DNA of 37,312 nucleotides, taken from positions 1 through 37,312 of the forward strand of contig JAFAMD010000024.1 of assembly GCA_019233755.1 (NCBI GenBank). Reading direction: 5' to 3'. The position numbers and the translations under genes are program-made. The first letter of the stretch is position 1. Each line of letters opens with the position of its first letter. Shown piece by piece: positions 24,970 to 32,870 of the stretch. The stretch is from Acidobacteriaceae bacterium. Lineage in GTDB: Bacteria > Acidobacteriota > Terriglobia > Bryobacterales > Bryobacteraceae. The notes beneath the pieces were generated by a model. That model saw only the letters and a list, made by a program, of their open reading frames with translations. It was not told the DNA's origin and searched no databases.

Positions 24970-25761
24970 CTAACTGTTCCTGGTCCAGCGCTGCCCATCG
25001 AAGATATCTGTTTCCCGCTGCCATGTGCCGAACTTTGAAGCCATCTGCCCACCGTCCACCAGGAGGGTCGCGCCAGTAATGTAGGACGCGAGATCGGACG
25101 CGAGGAAGAGAACAGCGTGGGCGACTTCAGCCGGTTCCCCGCCCCGACCAAGAGCTATGTGTTTAAAATATTCTGAAATCAGCTCGGGCCTCGAGAACTG
25201 GGACTCGGTAAGGCGGGTCCGGATAAATCCAGGGCAGACGGCGTTCACGCGGATTCGATATGGACCCAGCTCATTTGCGGCAGTGTGAAGGATACCGAGG
25301 AGACCAGCCTTACTGGCGTTATAAGCGACGAGTTCAGGTTCGCCGTCGTACGAGTTAGTAGATGCGATCAGTACGATCGCGCCCCCTTTCCTCCGTTTCA
25401 TACAGGCAGCAGCAGCTTGCACAGTGTGAAATACACCAGTTAAGTTGACCGCCAGCGTTCGATTCCAGACATCGGCGGGAACGCTCATAAGCGGGCCATG
25501 GGGAGCGATTCCCGCGCCTGCAACGACGATATCGCTGTCGTTTAAATGGTTGAACGCGTCGTCAACTGAGTCCTTGTCTGACACATCAACTGCATACCCC
25601 TGGGCACCCAGAGTTTGCGCCACCTCAGCAGGCTTTTCGGCAGACAGATCCAGGATTGAGACCGATGCGCCCGCGGCAGCAAAGCTCCGGGAAACAGCCA
25701 GCCCGATGCCATTTGCGCCTCCGGTCACGACCACACGTTTGTTATGAAAATCGAAAGGCAT
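24970..25761 (-). CDS. SDR-family oxidoreductase
   Basis: This 263-residue classical short-chain dehydrogenase/reductase has cofactor motif TGGANGIG (13-20), AGAG (81-84), catalytic Ser134 in IASTNS, and Tyr147-x3-Lys151 (YNASK). DL at 38-39 at the end of the second strand suggests NAD over NADP. NAVCPGFIRT and GATLLVDGG are the usual C-terminal parts. The substrate is unknown; sugars and secondary alcohols are common in this clade. It is divergent from the next small secreted-protein gene (gap 76 bases) and convergent with the DnaJ-like gene (gap 45 bases). Confidence 0.9.
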   Translation of the reverse strand: MPFDFHNKRVVVTGGANGIGLAVSRSFAAAGASVSILDLSAEKPAEVAQTLGAQGYAVDVSDKDSVDDAFNHLNDSDIVVAGAGIAPHGPLMSVPADVWNRTLAVNLTGVFHTVQAAAACMKRRKGGAIVLIASTNSYDGEPELVAYNASKAGLLGILHTAANELGPYRIRVNAVCPGFIRTRLTESQFSRPELISEYFKHIALGRGGEPAEVAHAVLFLASDLASYITGATLLVDGGQMASKFGTWQRETDIFDGQRWTRNS

Positions 25762-25837
25762 ACATAATCGTAGATTCTTCCGAAAGCGTATGCCTCGCCG
25801 TCCGCAGACCGCGGTTCTGTATTAGTGTTTTCGTTAT

Positions 25838-26173
25838 ATGGAACTGCATCGCCCATCGACAGCTCTGTTCGTTTTCGCGTTTGTGCTCCTGAGCTTTGCT
25901 GCTCTTCGCACATGGAAGCTACCCGAACCGGTACACGCGCAGTCAGTCCAAAATGCTCTTTACATCGAGCCTGGGGTATATATGCTTCGCGCCCCTGATG
26001 GGAGCAAACAGGTTTTGGGTAAGGTGGTTATCGACCTCACTAATGGGAAAGTCTGGGGGTTTCCCACGACGGTTCAGCAACCCTATCCCGTGAACACTAT
26101 GAGCACTGATCCACCGACCTCGAAACCATTTCTGCTCGGGAAATTCGACTTATCGGCAATCAGCAAGCACTGA
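25838..26173 (+). CDS. Small secreted or anchored protein of unknown function
   Basis: The 111-residue product has a single hydrophobic N-terminal segment (ALFVFAFVLLSFAALRTW, residues 9-26), followed by a Pro-rich stretch and VHAQS, a likely cleavage site. The remainder (YIEPGVYMLRAPDGSKQVLG and VIDLTNGKVWGFP) has a beta character. I do not recognise a family. The gene is single and ends 35 bases before a hairpin terminator. No strong ribosome site is seen before ATG 25838. Confidence 0.6.
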   Translation: MELHRPSTALFVFAFVLLSFAALRTWKLPEPVHAQSVQNALYIEPGVYMLRAPDGSKQVLGKVVIDLTNGKVWGFPTTVQQPYPVNTMSTDPPTSKPFLLGKFDLSAISKH

Positions 26174-26207
26174 AAATATGCGTTCTATGTTGAATGGTCG
26201 GTCTTAA

Positions 26208-26242
26208 CCCGCTTGGCTCGCGGCAAGACAAGCGGGCTGTTT
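26208..26242 (+). terminator. Hairpin terminator after the small secreted-protein gene
   Basis: CCCGCTTG (26208-26215) pairs perfectly with CAAGCGGG (26229-26236) over a 13-base loop and is followed by CTGTTTA. The stem is strong and the T-run short. Confidence 0.45.
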
Positions 26243-26289
26243 ATCCGTGCCATGATTTTGGGTGCTAAGAATCCTAGGAGAATGAAGAA

Positions 26290-27147
26290 ATGGAATGGAC
26301 CCCGGGCGGCGTCAGCGGCGACATAGAAGATCACCGAGGCGATAGCGGCAGAGGAGGCGGTTTCGGAGGCGCTCCCCTGGGAATCGGCGGCCTGATCCTC
26401 GTCGGTATCCTCAACTTAATCTTCCACCGTAACCTGTTCGTGCTGTTTTCAGGCCAGCCAACCGCCGCGCCCGTGAATCCACAGCAGGAAGCTGCCCGCG
26501 ATCAGCGTGAGCGACCGGAGGTCGAGTTCGTCTCCTTTGTTCTGGACGACGTGCAAAGGAACTGGGAGCACGTACTGCCTGCAGAGGCGGGAGTTCCTTA
26601 CCGTCACGCCAAATTGGTGCTGTTCCGGAACGCCTATCCGTCGGCCTGCGGCACGGCCCAGGATGCTGTCGGTCCGTTCTATTGCCCGGAGGACGAAAAG
26701 GTTTACCTGGATTTGAGCTTTTTCGACGAGCTGCGAGACAGGTTTCGCGCCCCGGGTGAGTTTGCCGAGGCGTATGTAATTGCCCACGAGCTCGGGCACC
26801 ACGTGCAGAAGGTGCTCGGCATTGAGCCGAAGGTTCGACGGCTGCAGCGGGGAAGGCCTGATGAAGCGAATGCCTTATCGGTACGGCTGGAGTTGCAGGC
26901 GGACTGTTTTGCCGGCATTTGGGGGAATTCCACGCAGCAGCGGAATCTTATTCATGAGAGTGACGTAGAGGCAGCCCTGCGCGCTGCGGCCGCGGTCGGA
27001 GACGATCGACTGCAAAGGATGTCGACGGGACGTGTAAGTCCTGAGACATTTACTCACGGGACTTCTGCGCAACGCGTGCATTGGTTCCGGGAGGGATTAG
27101 AGGCAGGGCAGATCTCGGCTTGCAATACCTTTCGGACGTCGTATTAA
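26290..27147 (+). CDS. Neutral zinc metallopeptidase (YpfJ family)
   Basis: The 285-residue protein starts with a Gly-rich tail and a hydrophobic segment (LGIGGLILVGILNLIF, 30-45), then an outward-facing domain. FYCPEDEKVYLDLSFFDEL (130-148) precedes the zinc site HELGHH (166-171); LELQADCFAG (200-209) supplies the third ligand or the nearby Glu. These are the signatures of the putative neutral zinc metallopeptidase family (YpfJ). The substrate is unknown. The start ATG has AGGAG nine bases upstream. It converges with the adenylate kinase gene with a gap of 5 bases. Confidence 0.9.
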   Translation: MEWTPGGVSGDIEDHRGDSGRGGGFGGAPLGIGGLILVGILNLIFHRNLFVLFSGQPTAAPVNPQQEAARDQRERPEVEFVSFVLDDVQRNWEHVLPAEAGVPYRHAKLVLFRNAYPSACGTAQDAVGPFYCPEDEKVYLDLSFFDELRDRFRAPGEFAEAYVIAHELGHHVQKVLGIEPKVRRLQRGRPDEANALSVRLELQADCFAGIWGNSTQQRNLIHESDVEAALRAAAAVGDDRLQRMSTGRVSPETFTHGTSAQRVHWFREGLEAGQISACNTFRTSY

Positions 27148-27152
27148 CCCGG

Positions 27153-27872
27153 TTACATGTGCCAGGCAGGTTGGGGAGTCGTCCCAGATACGGCAGTTGA
27201 CCGCCGCTTGGGCTGCGCGGGCCCCAGGCGCCTTAGCAAATCATCGGCAATCGCTTCTGGAGGACGGCCGGCGGAGATGCGGTGATAGCTTTGGCCGCGA
27301 TAATAATGGGTCAGTTCTTTGGCGTTCTGTTCATACAGCCGCATGCGGGCGCGAATTACATCCGGCCGGTCGTCGGCGCGCTGGATCAGCAATGATCCGT
27401 CACGCTCGCAAAACACTCCAGAGCCGTCCTTGCCCGGTTCCAGGCTGATGATTCGCCCGCATTTCGGACACTGCCGCCGATGGCCGAGACGCGCAACGAT
27501 TTCCCGAAACGGCAACCGAAAGTCGAAGATGAGGGGTTGCGGCATCGCGCCACGCCATAGGAATTCGTTCAAGAATCGCGCTTGAGCGGCAGTTCGAGGA
27601 TAGCCATCGAGGATGCATCCACCATGGCAATCGTCTTCGAGCAGCCGGTGGGCCACCACCTGGTTCATCAGCTCGTCGCCGACCAAGTGGCCGGACTCAA
27701 GGACCGTTTCAACAGCCGTCCCCAGCTCAGAACCGGACCGGCATTCACGCCTCAGGATTTCGCCGGTAGAGATGGCCGGAATGCCAAGTGTCGATGCCAA
27801 GCGTGCAGCCTGCGTCCCTTTGCCGGACCCGGGCGGTCCTAGAAAGATCACAACCGTTCCATGGACATACAT
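27153..27872 (-). CDS. adk: Adenylate kinase, zinc-LID type
   Basis: The enzyme interconverts ATP plus AMP with two ADP. The 239 residues include P-loop GPPGSGKGT (12-20), an AMP-site STGEILRR, LDGYPRT (88-94) and a LID domain with CPKC (135-138), C155 and D158, giving a zinc site of Cys3-Asp. ADDRPDVIRARM after the LID is typical. The C-terminal 25 residues (QPKRRSTAVSGTTPQPAWHM part) are an unstructured extension. Main adk genes usually lie in the ribosomal-protein cluster, so this may be a second copy; the rest of the genome would decide. It is divergent from hfq. Confidence 0.88.
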   Translation of the reverse strand: MYVHGTVVIFLGPPGSGKGTQAARLASTLGIPAISTGEILRRECRSGSELGTAVETVLESGHLVGDELMNQVVAHRLLEDDCHGGCILDGYPRTAAQARFLNEFLWRGAMPQPLIFDFRLPFREIVARLGHRRQCPKCGRIISLEPGKDGSGVFCERDGSLLIQRADDRPDVIRARMRLYEQNAKELTHYYRGQSYHRISAGRPPEAIADDLLRRLGPAQPKRRSTAVSGTTPQPAWHM

Positions 27873-28172
27873 ATGTCTGGTTGCCTACCCGACCCTAGTC
27901 TCACGTACTCGCGGAGCCCTTTTCAAACGTGCTGGTCCGGCCCGGACGAGTTGTCCGAAGCGCATCGGAGCTTCGGGGCTTTGCATCGGTCACCCCTTCA
28001 AACAAGCCTCGTGAAACAACGTATCTAATGCAAAAATCCAGATACTATAGAGATGATTAGGTTCCGCAGTCCGGCCGCCTGACCGGCTCTTAGCGGGCCA
28101 AGATCTTTTTAAGTCCGCCGGACGATTCTGGCGGCAGGCCAGTAGCGCTGCGAAACGATCAAGGAAAACAAA
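27873..28172. promoter_or_regulatory. Structured intergenic region between divergent adk and hfq
   Basis: No gene is apparent. Two hairpins occur in the adk-proximal half: GTCCGG-C-CCGGAC (27935-27947) and CCGAAGC (27955-27961) with GCTTCGG (27970-27976). In the hfq leader CCGCC and GGCGG flank GGACGATTCT (about 28116-28135). The region must hold both promoters, and some of the stems could be a small RNA or control elements, which is only a suggestion. Confidence 0.35.
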
Positions 28173-28469
28173 GTGGAAAAGCTTGCGCAAAACATCCAGG
28201 AAGCGTTCCTGAACAACGCTCGAAAAGACAAGACGTTTCTCACCATCTACCTGATGAGCGGTGTGAAACTTTCCGGCCGCATTAAGAGCTTTGACAAATA
28301 CTCAGTGATCCTCGAAACAAACAATCAAGAGCAGCTCATCTTTAAGCACGCCATTTCGACCGTCGTCGTCTCTAAGCCCCTACACGCCGCCTCTACCCAC
28401 GCAGGGATGGGCGGCAGCACGCCGGGGTCGCCGGCCGCCGGGCCTGAGCAATTGGAACCATCTCACTAG
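28173..28469 (+). CDS. hfq: RNA chaperone Hfq
   Basis: Hfq forms a hexameric ring that brings small RNAs and mRNAs together. In the 98 residues, Sm1 is [20 protein letters not shown] (22-41) and Sm2 is FKHAISTVV; canonical Hfq has YKHAIST there. The Gln-rich N-terminal helix is [14 protein letters not shown] 30-residue Ser/Gly/Pro-rich tail follows, as in many Gram-negative Hfq. GTG 28173 is the start, with AAGGA at 28161-28165 seven bases before it. The stop overlaps the GTG start of hflX by one base (TAGTG), the conserved hfq-hflX pair. Confidence 0.93.
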   Translation: MEKLAQNIQEAFLNNARKDKTFLTIYLMSGVKLSGRIKSFDKYSVILETNNQEQLIFKHAISTVVVSKPLHAASTHAGMGGSTPGSPAAGPEQLEPSH

Positions 28470-29794
28470 TGCAGGAACAAACCGAACGGACGCTCATTGT
28501 CGGGGTCGAGTTAACGGCGCGCGCCCAATCAACCCCGAACGCGAGAGAGACCGAGCCCGATACCGAAGAGTCGCTTGCCGAGCTGGCAACGCTCGCTGAA
28601 AGCGCCGGTGCAGAGGTGACAGGTCGCGTGATCCAGAGCCGCCCGGCACTGGACCCGGCGACGCTGATCGGCTCGGGCAAAGTCGAGGAAATCAAAACAC
28701 GGATCGAGCCGGAAGAGATCGAGACCGTCATCTTCGATCACGAGCTGACGCCAACACAACTCCGCAACCTCGAGAGGCGCCTGGCGGCAAAGATCCTTGA
28801 TCGAACGCAACTGATTCTTGATATCTTCGCCCGCCGGGCGCGCACCGCCGAGGGCCAACTGCAAGTCGAATTGGCGCAGCTCAATTACCTACTGCCGCGC
28901 CTGGCGGGCCGCGGGACTCAGATGTCACGGCTGGGCGGTGGGATCGGAACGCGCGGACCCGGCGAGACGCAGCTCGAGACAGACCGGCGGCGCATTGGCC
29001 GGCGGATCGCAAAGTTGAAAGCAGAGATAGAACGGGTGCGCGCGACGCGGGGCGTCCAGCGCTCACAACGGCAGGCCGTTCCACTTTCTACCATTGGCCT
29101 GGTGGGATACACGAACGCGGGCAAATCGACCCTGTTCAACCGCCTCACCGGCGCGGGTGTGCTGGCCGATGCGAGAATGTTCGCCACGCTGGACCCGACG
29201 GTGCGCCAGATCCGCCTACCCTCGCAGCGGCGCGTGTTGCTCAGCGACACGGTCGGATTTATTCGCAATCTGCCGACGACACTCGTGGATGCCTTTCGCG
29301 CGACGCTCGAGGAAGTCACCGCGGCGGCGCTCTTGCTTCATGTTGTGGACGTGACATCGCCCACGGCTGAAGAACAGACGGCGCATGTGCTGAAAGTGCT
29401 GGCCGAAATCGGCGCCGAAACGACTCCGCAGGTTCTCGTGCTGAATAAGAGCGATCGCCTTCCGGAAGCCGACCGCATGCAGAACCTGGATGCCCTCACG
29501 CATCGACTGCTGGGCGAAACGGCCCGCCAGAATTCAACACAGGCGTCCCTCGTTTCCGCCCGCAGCGGCGATAGCATATCACAATTGCTCGATCTGATCG
29601 ATCAGCAATTACTGCAGGATCCTGTGGCACGGCAGCGCTTCCGCCTGCCGCTCGGGGAAGGCCGGGCGCTGCATCTGCTGCATGACCGCGCCGCAGTTAT
29701 CTCGAAGCATTATGCGGAGGATTACTGCGAAATTGTCGCGGACGCTCCGAAGTCGCTGCGCGATAAACTTTCAGAATTCGCGGTTCCGGATTAA
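28469..29794 (+). CDS. hflX: GTPase HflX, ribosome-associated
   Basis: HflX is a GTPase that binds the 50S subunit and can split stalled or heat-damaged ribosomes. The 441 residues contain the N-terminal HflX domain (DPATLIGSGKVEEIKTRIE; GGIGTRGPGETQLETDRR), a helical linker, then the G domain: G1 GYTNAGKST (about 212-220), G3 DTVGF and G4 NKSD. A short C-terminal helix ends it. The start is GTG 28469, overlapping the hfq stop by one base. A hairpin with a T-run follows 33 bases after the stop. Confidence 0.94.
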   Translation: MQEQTERTLIVGVELTARAQSTPNARETEPDTEESLAELATLAESAGAEVTGRVIQSRPALDPATLIGSGKVEEIKTRIEPEEIETVIFDHELTPTQLRNLERRLAAKILDRTQLILDIFARRARTAEGQLQVELAQLNYLLPRLAGRGTQMSRLGGGIGTRGPGETQLETDRRRIGRRIAKLKAEIERVRATRGVQRSQRQAVPLSTIGLVGYTNAGKSTLFNRLTGAGVLADARMFATLDPTVRQIRLPSQRRVLLSDTVGFIRNLPTTLVDAFRATLEEVTAAALLLHVVDVTSPTAEEQTAHVLKVLAEIGAETTPQVLVLNKSDRLPEADRMQNLDALTHRLLGETARQNSTQASLVSARSGDSISQLLDLIDQQLLQDPVARQRFRLPLGEGRALHLLHDRAAVISKHYAEDYCEIVADAPKSLRDKLSEFAVPD

Positions 29795-29827
29795 GCAGCT
29801 CCGGAGCGCCGGAACTCGGAAACTCCG

Positions 29828-29858
29828 CAGCGATCTGCAAAAATTGCTGGCATTTTTT
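29828..29858 (+). terminator. Rho-independent terminator of hfq-hflX
   Basis: CAGCGAT (29828-29834) pairs with ATTGCTG (29843-29849) (one G-U wobble) across loop CTGCAAAA, followed by GCA and six T (29853-29858). It lies 33 bases after hflX and before the S53 gene. Confidence 0.5.
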
Positions 29859-29915
29859 CTGAAATACCAAACCGTTGCCGACGTCAATCTTCTGCATGCC
29901 GGGGAAGGGGTGGGT

Positions 29916-32117
29916 ATGTTTACCAGTCGGGGCGATTTTTGCCTCTTTGCTGTTCTCGCCTTCGCATTCAGAACGATTGCATCCGGTCAGTCTGTGCCGG
30001 CACGCGCACTGGTGACCTCCAGCGTGAATGAATCGGTTCTGATTACACTTCACGGCAATACGCGCCCAGAGCTTCAAAAGGCTACAGATCTCGGCCCGGT
30101 GGATGGTTCGCGGGTGCTGAATCACGTCTTCCTTCAATTGAAACGGCCGCCGGAGCGGGAGGAAGCGCTCGAAGATTATCTTGACGATCTGCATAGCACG
30201 AAGTCCGTCAACTTCCACAGGTGGGGCACTTCCGCACAGTTCGCCGAGCGATTCGGCCTGGCACAGCAGGACATTACTGCGGTCACTGACTGGCTGCAGT
30301 CGCACAACCTGACCGTGAATCACGTTTTCCCTAACCTCTTGGTTGATTTCTCGGGAACCGTAGCAGATGTTGCTGCCGCGTTTCGCACGACCATTCATCG
30401 AGTGGAATGGACGGGCGTGGCGCATATTGCCAACGTGAGTGATCCGCAGATCCCAGCGGCTCTTGCCCCTGTGGTCGCCGGGCCTGTTTCTCTAAATGAT
30501 TTTAAGCCGCGCGCCTCCATCCGTCCCCGAGCGACTTATACGGTGGCGGGTGGATCTCAACTAGTGGTTCCTGCGGATCTACATACGATTTACAACTTTA
30601 ACCCCGTTTACAAGGCAGGCATCACCGGGATGGGTCAGACGATCGCCGTAATGGAAGAGTCCGACCTCTATAGCGCAGGCGACTGGAATACGTTTCGCAA
30701 GACCCTCGGCCTGACGCTTAAATTCCCGTTCGGCAAGCTGGAAACAGTGCACCCGCAACCGGGAAGCGGCGGCAACTGTGACGATCCGGGCGTGAACGAC
30801 TTTGATGGTGAAGCGACCCTTGATGTCGAGTGGGCAAGTGCGGCCGCGCCGAACGCCACGATCGTGCTTGCCTCCTGCGCCGACACGGAGGCCACCTCCG
30901 GTCTCCTCATTGCGTTGCAGAACCTGCTCACAAACGGCAGCACGCCGCCCGCGGTCGTCAGCATCAGCTTCGGCACGCCGGAGGCGAACTTCGGCGCCGG
31001 AGGGAATGCCTACGTAAACAGCCTTTATCAGCTCGCGGTCTTTGAGGGTGTTTCGGTGTTTGTCAGCTCGGGCGACGCGGGCGCGGCCGTAGCAGATCAG
31101 CGCTTTTCTTTTGCAACCCACGGGATCGGGGTCAATGGATTGGCTTCGACGCCCAATGATGTTGCAGTAGGTGGAACGGATTTCGGCGACACCTTCCTGC
31201 TTGAAAACGCTGCATATTGGAATGCCATTAACGCACCCCTCACCTATGAGTCCGCCAAGTCGTACGTACCGGAGATCCCTTGGAACAATTCCTGCGCCAG
31301 CCAACTGGTCGCACTTGCATTCGGGTTCCCGGCGACGTTCGGCGCGGACGGCGCCTGCAACAGCAGTTTTGGCGAGACGTTTCTTCTGACAACAACCGCG
31401 GGGAGCGGCGGCCCGAGCGGTTGCGCTTCCGGCAGCTCCAGTATTCCGGGAGTAGTCAGCGGAACCTGCTCCGGGTATGCGAAACCGTTCTATCAAAGAT
31501 TCGTATTTGGCAATCCCAGCGATGGCGTGCGCGATGTTCCCGACATTTCACTCTTCGCCGGCAGCGGATTCTGGTCGCACTATTATGTGTTTTGTTACTC
31601 CGACTTGATACGCGGAGGATCCACCTGCAACAATCCACCGAGCAGTTGGGCAGGGGCCGGCGGAACGTCCTTCTCCACACCCATCATGGCGGGCCTTCAG
31701 TCGTTGATTAACCAGGTGACCGGCGCCAGGCAGGGCAATCCGAACTATGTTTACTATGTGCTGGCGGGCCTGGAATACGGTGCGAGCGGGAATGCCGCCT
31801 GCAATTCCACTCTCGGGAAGGCGGCCGATACCACCTGCACGTTTTATGACGTAACGCTGGGAGATATGGACGTTCCGTGCGCACCCTTAGCTACCGACTC
31901 AACCGCGACCAGGTTCAGTTGCTTCTATCCCTCGACCAATCCCGGCGATTTCGGTGTCCTTTCGACCTCGAACACATCCTTCCGGCCGGCGTTTGCCAGC
32001 AGCGTCGGTTGGGACTTCGCCACCGGTATCGGCAGCGTCAATGCTAATAATCTCGTTGTCAATTGGCCAGGCAGCGCTTTGGCTCCGAGCCTGAGTGCTG
32101 CCAGCCGCTCGCGTTAA
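29916..32117 (+). CDS. Secreted S53 (sedolisin/pro-kumamolisin) serine protease
   Basis: The 733-residue preproprotein has a signal peptide (to about residue 24), a pro-domain (about 40-200) with the kumamolisin activation features (LNHVFLQLKRPPEREEALED; FAERFGLAQQDI), and a peptidase domain. Catalytic Glu299 and Asp303 lie in GEATLDVEW, oxyanion Asp387 in SSGDAG, and nucleophile Ser585 in GGTSFSTP. All are present, so an active, probably acid-tolerant, extracellular endopeptidase is expected. Several extra cysteines occur in the catalytic domain. Start: ATG 29916 with AAGGGG at 29905-29910; the frame is open to 29682, but that part overlaps hflX. Confidence 0.92.
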   Translation: MFTSRGDFCLFAVLAFAFRTIASGQSVPARALVTSSVNESVLITLHGNTRPELQKATDLGPVDGSRVLNHVFLQLKRPPEREEALEDYLDDLHSTKSVNFHRWGTSAQFAERFGLAQQDITAVTDWLQSHNLTVNHVFPNLLVDFSGTVADVAAAFRTTIHRVEWTGVAHIANVSDPQIPAALAPVVAGPVSLNDFKPRASIRPRATYTVAGGSQLVVPADLHTIYNFNPVYKAGITGMGQTIAVMEESDLYSAGDWNTFRKTLGLTLKFPFGKLETVHPQPGSGGNCDDPGVNDFDGEATLDVEWASAAAPNATIVLASCADTEATSGLLIALQNLLTNGSTPPAVVSISFGTPEANFGAGGNAYVNSLYQLAVFEGVSVFVSSGDAGAAVADQRFSFATHGIGVNGLASTPNDVAVGGTDFGDTFLLENAAYWNAINAPLTYESAKSYVPEIPWNNSCASQLVALAFGFPATFGADGACNSSFGETFLLTTTAGSGGPSGCASGSSSIPGVVSGTCSGYAKPFYQRFVFGNPSDGVRDVPDISLFAGSGFWSHYYVFCYSDLIRGGSTCNNPPSSWAGAGGTSFSTPIMAGLQSLINQVTGARQGNPNYVYYVLAGLEYGASGNAACNSTLGKAADTTCTFYDVTLGDMDVPCAPLATDSTATRFSCFYPSTNPGDFGVLSTSNTSFRPAFASSVGWDFATGIGSVNANNLVVNWPGSALAPSLSAASRSR

Positions 32118-32143
32118 GATCTCAGGAATCTCTTGGAGCCTTT

Positions 32144-32809
32144 ATGCGACCAAAAAACTGCTTTAGCGTTCTTCTTTTGCTAAGTGCTCTGAGCGCATCG
32201 CAGAGCAAGGCTGCGAGCATTTGTAATGCGCTGCCCGGAAACGTTGTGCGGAACTGCGGGTTCGAAACGGGCAATCTCACCGGGTGGAGCCTGTCTGGAA
32301 ATCTCGAAGGCGGCGCATCAGGCAATTACTTCGGCGTTACCAGCGGGTTGCAGAACAGCGGCAACTTCTCCGGCTACTTCGGGGTGCAGGGCGGCGAGGG
32401 TACGAACATTGGCACCCTCGGGCCTTTTCTCAAACTGTCTCAAACCGTGCCGGTACTGAACAACGAGTATTACTCATTCACGTTTTATCTTCAGGACTTC
32501 ACCGCCCCCACTACCGGCTACATTCAATACTTCGACGCGTCGGTAAACGGCAGGCAGCTTCTTGTTTTGCAAAATCCGTCTAACCCCAGCCTCATCGGGG
32601 CATATGAGAAATTCTCATTCATCACCGTCCCCGGTTCTCTCAACTCTCGCATGGCTGATATCGCGTTCAATTTCCAGAATGACGATAGTTTGTGGTTTCT
32701 TGACGATGTCAGCCTGACGTCCGTAGGGCCTGTTCCGGAGCCATCCAGTTTGCTATTGGTCGCACCCGCATTGGGTGCATTGTTCTTCCTCCGGCGACGC
32801 ACATCTTAG
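32144..32809 (+). CDS. PEP-CTERM sorting-signal surface protein
   Basis: The 221-residue protein has a signal peptide (FSVLLLLSALSASQSKA), a NCGFETGNLTGWSLSG lectin-like beta domain (about 40-190), and a C-terminal sorting signal: VPEPSS (197-202), hydrophobic helix LLLVAPALGALFF, and RRR. Such proteins are processed by an exosortase at the PEP motif and placed in the envelope or biofilm matrix. Start: ATG 32144 with GGAG at 32135-32138; the longer frame from 32063 is a shadow of the protease 3' end. Its stop TAG is the last three bases of the TTAG target of the insertion sequence. Confidence 0.9.
   Translation: MRPKNCFSVLLLLSALSASQSKAASICNALPGNVVRNCGFETGNLTGWSLSGNLEGGASGNYFGVTSGLQNSGNFSGYFGVQGGEGTNIGTLGPFLKLSQTVPVLNNEYYSFTFYLQDFTAPTTGYIQYFDASVNGRQLLVLQNPSNPSLIGAYEKFSFITVPGSLNSRMADIAFNFQNDDSLWFLDDVSLTSVGPVPEPSSLLLVAPALGALFFLRRRTS
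32806..32809. repeat. Left target-site duplication of the IS (TTAG)
   Basis: TTAG abuts the left terminal repeat and is identical to the 4 bases abutting the right end. It contains the PEP-CTERM stop codon. Confidence 0.75.
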
Positions 32810-32819
32810 CAGTCCGTGG
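32810..32819 (+). repeat. Left terminal inverted repeat of the IS
   Basis: CAGTCCGTGG, matching the reverse complement of 34300-34309 with one difference. Confidence 0.8.
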
Positions 32820-32870
32820 TGAAAGTCAGGCCCAAACAGTTACGTATGGAAATGTTTGAACGTCTAATGG

